Of a DNA stretch of 7,362 nt, positions 1 to 6,541 are shown piece by piece (the stretch's first letter is position 1; each line of letters begins with the position of its first letter). This DNA is from Bacteroidales bacterium (lineage in GTDB: Bacteria; Bacteroidota; Bacteroidia; Bacteroidales; Dysgonomonadaceae). The DNA lies in the NCBI GenBank assembly GCA_012518155.1, contig JAAYTC010000070.1, forward strand, positions 1-7,362, in the 5' to 3' direction. The notes beneath the pieces are model-generated. The model saw only the letters and a program-made list of their open reading frames with translations, made no database searches and was not told where the DNA came from. A program made the translations under genes and the position numbers.

Positions 1-64
1 ATTAAATCTACAAAGACAGATGTTCATATTCGGTGTTGAGTGTGCCATCAAAGTTAGTCACACC

Positions 65-79
65 CTAAGTTCAACTTAG
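65..79. repeat. Perfect 15-bp palindrome (7-bp arms, 1-base centre) downstream of rhaM
   Basis: CTAAGTT-C-AACTTAG reads as an exact inverted repeat 20 bases after the rhaM stop codon. As RNA it could fold into a short 5-bp stem with a 5-base loop, but it is A/T-rich and no U-run follows on the minus strand, so it is a poor intrinsic terminator. It could equally be a dimeric regulator's site serving a gene further left. The rest of 1-99 shows no gene on either strand. Confidence 0.4.
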
Positions 80-99
80 AAGTGCAATATCCACGTATC

Positions 100-414
100 T
101 TATTCCATGTGGAATAACTCTTGTAATGGAATTGATACCGGTGATTTGTCATCATTAACTTCCATGATATCTGCCATGTAGTCCCACCATTTTTGTATGA
201 TCGGGTTTGTGCCTATCTCTTGAGATGACTGCTCACCCTCGATTTTTTGTACTGCAAAGAGAATATTCGTTTCTCTATCCCAGAATATAGAATAATCATT
301 CACGCCGGTTTTTAACAATAGTTGTTTCAATTCTGGCCAGATAGCGGAATGCCTCTTTTCGTACTCTTCTTCAAATCCCGGCTTTAAAAACATCTTAAAA
401 GCTATTCGTTTCAT
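100..414 (-). CDS. rhaM: L-rhamnose mutarotase
   Basis: Interconverts the alpha and beta anomers of L-rhamnose in the cytoplasm, supplying the form used by rhamnose isomerase. The protein has 104 residues, the same length as E. coli RhaM (also called RhaU), and aligns along its whole length without gaps. It keeps EEYEKRHSAIWPEL (16-29) with Y18 and catalytic H22, the NxLFA strand (50-54), KWWDYM (75-80) with the sugar-stacking tryptophans W76/W77, and SPVS (91-94) near the end. It has no signal peptide. The ATG at 414 is 6 bases after the TAA of the propeller gene, so the two are almost certainly co-transcribed and perhaps translationally coupled. This is the most securely identified gene in the window and ties the locus to L-rhamnose. 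No rhamnose isomerase, kinase or aldolase gene is present alongside it. Confidence 0.95.
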   Translation of the reverse strand: MKRIAFKMFLKPGFEEEYEKRHSAIWPELKQLLLKTGVNDYSIFWDRETNILFAVQKIEGEQSSQEIGTNPIIQKWWDYMADIMEVNDDKSPVSIPLQELFHME

Positions 415-420
415 CGTTTA

Positions 421-1821
421 TTAATTTAGAGATGTAGATAATCTGTAAACTTCAAGTATCACTGGATCGGGCCATGGTTTCGGATAAGGTTTGTCACGGT
501 TTGAAGGTAGCGTTTCGTAACGAATTATATATTCCTCACCGGTTTTTGATTCCCAGGAATCTCTTACTACGCGTGCGCTCATGTTGGGAAATGTGGATCG
601 TACAGTTTGAATCTCAATAGGCCACTGAATTGGGGCTTCAATACTAATTGGTTTCAAAGTTACTTCTGATAAAATAAATGAGGAGGAACCCTTTCCTGGG
701 TATGTAAAAAGCTGTCTTAATTTCCCATCTGAATATTTAGCCCGGCCTATCCGCAGTTCACTCACTAGCGAACCACGGCCTTCAAAATACCATCTATAAT
801 CCCAATTTGTAGTTTGATAAATCTTCCACTCGCCATTTTCGAGTCTAGCATTGTAAAATTGAGTAGGTGAAGTGGAATCCGAGCAATCTTCGAATTTATG
901 ATAGGATAGTATTACACGGTTTTGTGAATCGAATCCAATTTGGCCGTTCCCGTTAATCATACCACATTTTATCGGAACAGGATCAACAATCACATCGGGC
1001 GTGTTTAATTTAATGGGTAAGGTAAGTGGAGTTTCATTCGCGGTGAACCAATTAATCATATCGGGGCTTTTCGCGTAACTAAGATCGTGGTTAGTTTCAG
1101 CATCGGGTGTGTCTCGCCATATCCATGACATATGGAACCAACCGTCGGGTCCTTTAACGGGTCCAACGCTGTATCCATTCATCAATCCTTCACCATCTAT
1201 CAGAGGTCGTTCTAATAAACGTTGCCATTTTTTTGTTTCTGTATTAAAGAGATTATAGAAATTTTTCCCATTTCCACTTCCTCCATCTCTATAGGTAAAG
1301 ATCAGTTCATCTTTTGGGCCCAAGAAAAATTTAGGATAGGTGACTCTTTTTTCATTTTTTCCAATCATCGATAACTCCTGTTCTAAAGTTGTTACATCAT
1401 AAGGGAGGGAAGTACGAAAATAAATTAAAGGTACGCCGTGCATATTACCGCTCACGTGAAGGTACCCTTCTTTATCCAAAGCCATGGTTATGTAATTATG
1501 AGAGTCCCATCCGATGAAGGAATCCAATTTTTTGAATGTCCAATCTTTTGAATCAAGCAAGCGTTGTGCAACTGTCATCTGTCTATTTTCATCATAATAA
1601 GCAATAAACTGATGATTTTCGTGAGTCAACAGTGAATATCCTACCTGAGTGCCTGGCCAAATGCGTTCAACCGGTATTTTCTCTAAAATTTCATACGTGC
1701 CGATTACTGGTTCAGAGATACGAAGTGATTTTTTGGAGATTTTGCAAGAAAATAGAAGTCCAATTCCAATTATGACGATGAATGTCAATAAAATGAATGT
1801 TTTTACACCTGTTTTTTGCAT
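421..1821 (-). CDS. BNR_4-type beta-propeller lipoprotein, putative polysaccharide lyase or rhamnosidase
   Basis: A 466-residue protein resembling the seven-bladed propellers that include ulvan lyases PL24/PL25, the rhamnose-glucuronate lyase family PL27 and rhamnosidase family GH145. The N-terminal hydrophobic stretch ends in LLFSC with Cys26, a lipoprotein signal. Family marks are WDSHN (105-109), GYLHVSGNMHGVPLIYFR (119-136), TYPKF (161-165), FTYRDGGSGNGKNFYN (175-190), LLERPLIDGEG (202-212), WFHMSWIWRDTPD (228-240) and TNHDLSYAKSPD (243-254). H108 and H128 are 20 apart and Y162 and R178 are 16 apart, as I recall for the catalytic His/His and Tyr/Arg of a PL25 ulvan lyase, which favours a lyase over GH145. 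The length is near that of PL25 enzymes. The stop codon is 6 bases before rhaM, indicating one operon. The gene is A/T-rich in sampled lines (about 38% GC). Exact substrate and CAZy family remain open. Confidence 0.8.
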   Translation of the reverse strand: MQKTGVKTFILLTFIVIIGIGLLFSCKISKKSLRISEPVIGTYEILEKIPVERIWPGTQVGYSLLTHENHQFIAYYDENRQMTVAQRLLDSKDWTFKKLDSFIGWDSHNYITMALDKEGYLHVSGNMHGVPLIYFRTSLPYDVTTLEQELSMIGKNEKRVTYPKFFLGPKDELIFTYRDGGSGNGKNFYNLFNTETKKWQRLLERPLIDGEGLMNGYSVGPVKGPDGWFHMSWIWRDTPDAETNHDLSYAKSPDMINWFTANETPLTLPIKLNTPDVIVDPVPIKCGMINGNGQIGFDSQNRVILSYHKFEDCSDSTSPTQFYNARLENGEWKIYQTTNWDYRWYFEGRGSLVSELRIGRAKYSDGKLRQLFTYPGKGSSSFILSEVTLKPISIEAPIQWPIEIQTVRSTFPNMSARVVRDSWESKTGEEYIIRYETLPSNRDKPYPKPWPDPVILEVYRLSTSLN

Positions 1822-1930
1822 TGCTTATTACACCGTTTAACTGCTTATCAGTAATCGTGTTCCTTCAAGAAAACTTGGTTACCCACAAGGTTCAGGATGT
1901 AAAATTACAGTGCTGTTCAACTGTGCGAAG

Positions 1931-3145
1931 CTATCTATACCGGTCGTATTTTTTTTCGATGAACACATCCTTTACCGCTTCCAAGTATTCGAAACCATGG
2001 AGCATATCCGGTAATAAGTAACTACCTTCTACCCACTCATTCCAGGCGTTAATCGTGATCAATTTTGGCTGTTCCGGATGTCTGTCGGCGTACTCTTTTG
2101 CTTTCGAAAGCAACGCGGCAAAGCTTGTAGGAGTATTGTGTTGGTGGACTGTATTCTTTATACCTTTTGCAGGAAACCGTGGAGTATCATCCCATCCCAC
2201 AGAAACGCACGGAAAAACCGGGACATCCACTATATCATTCATCTGTTCCCGTATTTTAATCGAATTCGCTCCGTAAACAAGATAGTCTTCAGCCATTCCT
2301 CCCATGTTGTACATTCCCACACTGTTAAATCCCATTACCTCCACATCTTTTCGAAATTTATTAGCTCTCTCCTCCGACATGATTGACCCGCCCCCTTGAT
2401 TCCACTGGATGTGAAGCCCCGGGAACCCGGCTTTTTTCACTTCTTCACGAAAGTAATCGAGCGCCTTACGGGTCTCTTCTGCACTACCACCAAAGCTTTC
2501 CATGAGTTTATCAATACTGAAAACTGAGAAGAGTGGTTCCCCATTAATTTTAAAATAGTTGGGTTGTTTAAAATACTGGTTGATTACCCGGTCAACAATG
2601 ATTTTGTAATTTTCCCAATCTACTTTGGCATCCCAAAGGATGGAGTCGTCGTCCCCATATCGATGATAATTCCAATAGTTATGTTTTACATCGTGGTTGG
2701 CCCACATGATGTAGAACTGCATTTTATGGTTGTTTTTTGCCTTTAGAAAGCCATCGTTTAGCGCACTTTCCAAGTAGGGGCCTTCTTCATACCAGTACCA
2801 GTCGTAAATGAAAACATTTACACCATGGTCAACAGCTACATCAATCCAGCGTTCTATAACCTCCGGATCATTGTCCAGCTCATATCCCCACAGTGGTTGG
2901 CGAGGCTGGTAATGGCCATCGTACCTTGGATTTCCTTTCTTTATCACTTCCCATTCACCGGTTCCTTCCGGCCATAGCTTTTCTCTTCCTAACGGGTCAT
3001 CGTGACAGGAAGGCCATATATACGCGGCCACATAATATTCATCGTTGGATGTTACTGCCTCTTTCCCTGTCTCACTAGTCTCGCTGCACGATAAAAAAGC
3101 CAGCAAACCTCCGGCAATTATCATTAAAATTTTGCTCTTTTTCAT
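1931..3145 (-). CDS. GH99-like / WbsX-family lipoprotein, putative glycoside hydrolase
   Basis: A 404-residue protein of the GH99-like (WbsX, Glyco_hydro_99-like) type, likely a TIM-barrel carbohydrate-active enzyme. The N-terminus MKKSKILMIIAGGLLAFLSC is a lipoprotein signal; Cys20 sits in an F-L-S-C box, so the mature protein should be membrane-anchored. The following residues SETSE contain acids but are not a clear surface-export signal. Family marks are YYVAAYIWP (37-45), FIYDWYWYEE (112-121), the acidic segment NGEPLFS (201-207) and INAWNEWVEG (365-374) followed by LLPD, the usual C-terminal signature. E370 and E373 in that signature and E203 are candidate active-site acids. WbsX homologues were first met in O-antigen clusters and annotated as glycosyltransferases. 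A secreted lipoprotein beside GH78 fits a hydrolase better, but no activity can be assigned from the sequence. The start lies in an A-rich context (CTAAAA before ATG) without a Shine-Dalgarno sequence. Confidence 0.85.
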   Translation of the reverse strand: MKKSKILMIIAGGLLAFLSCSETSETGKEAVTSNDEYYVAAYIWPSCHDDPLGREKLWPEGTGEWEVIKKGNPRYDGHYQPRQPLWGYELDNDPEVIERWIDVAVDHGVNVFIYDWYWYEEGPYLESALNDGFLKAKNNHKMQFYIMWANHDVKHNYWNYHRYGDDDSILWDAKVDWENYKIIVDRVINQYFKQPNYFKINGEPLFSVFSIDKLMESFGGSAEETRKALDYFREEVKKAGFPGLHIQWNQGGGSIMSEERANKFRKDVEVMGFNSVGMYNMGGMAEDYLVYGANSIKIREQMNDIVDVPVFPCVSVGWDDTPRFPAKGIKNTVHQHNTPTSFAALLSKAKEYADRHPEQPKLITINAWNEWVEGSYLLPDMLHGFEYLEAVKDVFIEKKYDRYR

Positions 3146-3192
3146 TTTTAGTGTTTTATTAATTAAGTTCGTTGCTTGGCTGTATCTGATAA

Positions 3193-6100
3193 TTAATGGA
3201 TGGTCTGCAATATTCCCGATATCAGGTTAAAGCTTGTATCGCCTGACGCTTGTTCCCACGGGGTAGTATCTTCAACCGTGTATCGTTCCGTTAGGAGGTC
3301 TGCTGCCTGCCGTGTATCACCATTATAAACCGCTGTAGCCCACTGTCCTATTTTAGAACCAGATTGATTATTCAACCAGTTGTCCGCCAGCAAATCCGCT
3401 TGCCCCGTGTCGCCCAACTTTTTCAAGGCGATCGCGACCAGTAACTCGTTAGAAACCGACTTCCTGCCAAAGACCCCCTTTTCAGTTACTTTTCGAAAAT
3501 AGGAGGCGGCATCTGCTTTTTTCCCCTGTCTCTCTAAAATAACCCCCATCAGGAAATCTTCCAGCCGCTCGTCAACATCCTCGTCATACGGTTTTCCCAC
3601 GCCCAGATTTTCAATCCAAACTTTAGAGTCTTCCACGGAGCGAATAGCTCGTGCATATCTTTTCTGCTTGAGCAGGTTGGCCGCCCGGTATAGATAGGAT
3701 TCCCGGTAAATAGCCCTTCCCTCGTAAGCCCCTTCATTCGGTAGCACGGTCGTTTGCTTTAGCAAGGCGATGCTCTCGCTATACTTGCCATTCAATTGCA
3801 GGGCTTTGGCATATTTCAACCCGATCATGTAATTATCCGAGAACCGGTCCGCATAGCGCTTGCCGGCCTGCATGGCCAAAACAACATCGTTCGACCGCAA
3901 ATAGTGGTTGATAAGTGAAAATCCTACCCGCCATGTAGGGTCGATTTTTTCGGCCTTCAGTAAATCCGACAACGACTCTTTTCCTTTTTTCAATAATGCC
4001 CGGCTTTGATAGTAAGGTGCAAATGGTACATCGTCGTGTTTATCGAGCAGTGCCATTGCTTTTTCCTTATCGCCCAAGTGCCAGTAGAGGATTGCCGTGT
4101 AATAATCTGTTTTCCACGAGTCCGAAACAGATAGGGCGTATCGTAACGGTTTAAGTGTTTCCGGGCGGAAAGGGAATACACCTTCAGGAGAAGCGGCTAT
4201 CGCTCTATCCACCGTTTTTACCCCTTCTTCCTCCTCGCCTTTCAAGTGATGTATATAGGCACTCCAGTAGAGCGCGACGGGGCTGCTTTTGGCGAACGAC
4301 AATAATTGTAACGCCTCATCCCACAAGCCCACCGAATAATACCACAGTGCTATCTCGATATACGTCTCCCAATATAGCTCGCCGCGAATCAAGGAGCTAA
4401 ACCCTTCCAGGTCTCCCGATAACAGGGCTATTTCATAACGGGCCGGGTGGTTTAACGGCATCTCTTCCAGTATTTTCTCTCCAAAGCATCTCGCGTCTTC
4501 CTGTTGGTTCGAATAACGGAGGGCGATTAACCGGGCTAAAATGGCGTCCGGGTTACGAGGATTTGACTCCAACGCGAGCGACGCGTAATGGAGTGATTTC
4601 TTCCAATCTTTCTCTTTCAGGAAGCATTTGGCCAGCATGCCATACGCCGCGCCACGGTAGGCGGGCGAGTAGGAAGCCACGGAGAAACCGTCTTTTGCAT
4701 CTGCCGGCCTCGATTCATAATTAATTAGGCCATAGATATAATTGGCTTCTCCATTATAAGCGTCCAGGCTCAACGCCGTCTTGGCGTATTCCAACGCTTT
4801 CTCGTGGCGCCCTGTCCTGTAACAGATAGCGGCCATCTTATTCAACGCCGGCAGGTAGTACTTATCTTTCTCCAGGCATTGGAGGAACGACTCTTCTGCC
4901 CGGCGAAGATGTTTTTGATTCATCCACTGCTCCCCTTTCACGTGAAGGCCGTAAACTCCCTTCCAATCGAAATCATCGGCCAATTTATTCGGACGATTCA
5001 AGTTCTCATGCTCCGGTGATTCGTGCCAAACCAGTTCTCTATCCCCAATTTCGATGGTCAGGGGCGCGTCGCTGGTTAATGGGAACTCTTTTTTCCATGT
5101 TTCGAGTACATGTAACCGGAGCGGCTCATTAAATAAAACCTTCTCCTCGTCTTTAACCACAAGCATCGTTCGCATCTCTTGTAAAGGAGAGAAAGAGACG
5201 ATCAGTTTGTCGCCCTCTCTAATCGCGTGAAGGGTTCCGATGGGACTCGCCTTTGAAATGCCCCCCGTTTCTTTCGTTGGAAACCAGTACTCCACCCAGA
5301 CATCGGCCGCCCCCGGCACGAACGAAAAGTGTTTGTACGGGGTGTAAGCACTGCTTGTCGAGGGTTGGTTGTACATGCGTCCCGACTGGAGCTCCACGTA
5401 TTGGCCGTCCCTGTCCGTCAACAGGTCTTCCCAGATACTGCCGGAGCGAGATAATCCCCAGAGAAATATCTTCATTCCCAGCTTCTCATCATACGCTGAA
5501 TGATGAACCGACCCGAAGTCATCATCATGCCAGTAGGCACCGTAGAAATCGTTGTATTTCCCCAGCACGTGGTATGATTTACTCCCCCCGAAGTTATTCT
5601 TCTCGTACCACGATATTTCACGTCCCTGTTCATCGATGGGAAAGGGAAAAGCCCCTCCTCCATGACTAATTTGATACTGTCCCGGGTAACAGAACTCAAG
5701 GTTCCCGGCCGCCTTGTAACCGGCATTCATCCATTGGTAATAGGGTTGTTCCAGCGAGGAGGTGTTCATCCAGGTGGTGCGTGTCGTGAAAAAGGCTTTG
5801 TCACTGGGAAGATTGATTTCTACCTGCCACGTTGTCCGCGTCATTAGCTCTAAGGAACTTATAAAACAGCTCACGCTGCCGTCGTCATTCTCACGGGTAA
5901 CATAGTCTACCGGGGTGGCCGTCGATGGAACATGCCCGATGATCCCGAAATTAAACTCGATCCCACCTGACGTCCAGGCTCCCCGCATGGCAATATCCCG
6001 GAATTTAACGGCATGATTATAGTAAATAAACTCCTTTCCGGTCGACTTTTCAACCGCTCCCCACACTTTACCTCCAATCTCGGGAAAGATCGTCACCTTT

Positions 6101-6366
6101 ATGTAATCGTTCTCCATTTCTACCGCGTTCCATTCCTTGGGAATCGACTTTTCGCTGTACCCGTCAAACCGGAAATAGGGATAATAAGCATTCTCAGGTT
6201 TCGCTACCGGATCCGGGTCAGAGAACATGTACGTGGGCATGACTAGTTTTACTTCGTTTACCGAAGCTTTGCCGCTATTCCCCGTCTGTTGCATGTTCTC
6301 CTGGCCGGCAAACATGGAGCTGCTTATCACGTACAATAACACTAATAAAAATAATCTTCTTTTCAT
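3193..6366 (-). CDS. Exported DUF5107 domain protein with C-terminal TPR array
   Basis: A 1057-residue protein of unknown function. I chose the ATG at 6366 because it begins a classic signal peptide: MKRR, then a hydrophobic stretch to about residue 17, with likely cleavage near MFA/GQ (20/21). No lipobox cysteine is present, so a periplasmic location is likely. Residues about 41-366 look like DUF5107, with GGKVWG at 98-103, RGAWTSGGIEFN at 128-139 (E137), GHVP at 144-147 (H145) and VELQSGR at 324-330 (E325). A beta-rich linker follows to about 470. From there to about 1025 the protein is helical with many degenerate TPR units; clear ones lie near 472-505, 506-539, 572-605, 843-876 and 931-963. 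DUF5107-TPR proteins recur in Bacteroidota glycan loci, and the N-terminal domain may have a mutarotase-like beta-sandwich fold. An enzymatic role in rhamnose-glycan breakdown is inference. Sampled lines of this gene are about 50% GC, above the BNR gene. The next gene starts 47 bases downstream. Confidence 0.85.
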   Translation of the reverse strand: MKRRLFLLVLLYVISSSMFAGQENMQQTGNSGKASVNEVKLVMPTYMFSDPDPVAKPENAYYPYFRFDGYSEKSIPKEWNAVEMENDYIKVTIFPEIGGKVWGAVEKSTGKEFIYYNHAVKFRDIAMRGAWTSGGIEFNFGIIGHVPSTATPVDYVTRENDDGSVSCFISSLELMTRTTWQVEINLPSDKAFFTTRTTWMNTSSLEQPYYQWMNAGYKAAGNLEFCYPGQYQISHGGGAFPFPIDEQGREISWYEKNNFGGSKSYHVLGKYNDFYGAYWHDDDFGSVHHSAYDEKLGMKIFLWGLSRSGSIWEDLLTDRDGQYVELQSGRMYNQPSTSSAYTPYKHFSFVPGAADVWVEYWFPTKETGGISKASPIGTLHAIREGDKLIVSFSPLQEMRTMLVVKDEEKVLFNEPLRLHVLETWKKEFPLTSDAPLTIEIGDRELVWHESPEHENLNRPNKLADDFDWKGVYGLHVKGEQWMNQKHLRRAEESFLQCLEKDKYYLPALNKMAAICYRTGRHEKALEYAKTALSLDAYNGEANYIYGLINYESRPADAKDGFSVASYSPAYRGAAYGMLAKCFLKEKDWKKSLHYASLALESNPRNPDAILARLIALRYSNQQEDARCFGEKILEEMPLNHPARYEIALLSGDLEGFSSLIRGELYWETYIEIALWYYSVGLWDEALQLLSFAKSSPVALYWSAYIHHLKGEEEEGVKTVDRAIAASPEGVFPFRPETLKPLRYALSVSDSWKTDYYTAILYWHLGDKEKAMALLDKHDDVPFAPYYQSRALLKKGKESLSDLLKAEKIDPTWRVGFSLINHYLRSNDVVLAMQAGKRYADRFSDNYMIGLKYAKALQLNGKYSESIALLKQTTVLPNEGAYEGRAIYRESYLYRAANLLKQKRYARAIRSVEDSKVWIENLGVGKPYDEDVDERLEDFLMGVILERQGKKADAASYFRKVTEKGVFGRKSVSNELLVAIALKKLGDTGQADLLADNWLNNQSGSKIGQWATAVYNGDTRQAADLLTERYTVEDTTPWEQASGDTSFNLISGILQTIH

Positions 6367-6541
6367 ACGAATATGATTCTTTTTGCTCTTGCAGTCAGCT
6401 AGACCATTTGTTGCATTACTTTTTTCACTTACTGTTCGGTTTAATTTTCCCAAAGTGGCAGGAAGGGATAGTCGGATTGTAATGAATTTTATTAATAAGT
6501 ATGCTCTTTGCGAAGTTGAACGGAACGTAAATGTAATGATG
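6367..6541 (-). other. 175-base intergenic gap upstream of the DUF5107-TPR gene
   Basis: This is the longest spacer between genes in the window and is A/T-rich toward the downstream start codon. It could hold a promoter or a processing site, but I found no convincing match to the Bacteroides -7 element (TAnnTTTG) and no strong terminator hairpin. The bases just before the ATG at 6366 contain no clear Shine-Dalgarno sequence. The frame of the DUF5107 gene stays open back to a TTG at 6453, but the resulting 29 residues are polar and would bury the signal peptide, so I treat them as untranslated. Confidence 0.3.

Noticed and set aside
1868..1895. Possible terminator hairpin between the WbsX-like and propeller genes (CUUG/CAAG followed by UUUUCUU on the minus strand)
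   Set aside because: The stem has only four continuous pairs with a long loop, or needs a bulge to extend. It is too weak to call a terminator.
2078..2386. 102-codon open frame on the plus strand inside the WbsX-like gene
   Set aside because: It is antisense to a well-conserved family segment, overlaps another spurious plus-strand frame, and has no recognisable domain or start context.
5253..5669. 138-codon open frame on the plus strand
   Set aside because: It lies wholly opposite the DUF5107 coding region, is rich in Pro, Arg, Ser and His as antisense frames often are, and shows no recognisable domain.
6367..6453. 29-residue N-terminal extension of the DUF5107-TPR protein beginning at 6453
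   Set aside because: Its first codon is TTG, its residues are polar with no domain, and it would place a good signal peptide internally. The ATG at 6366 gives a normal exported protein.
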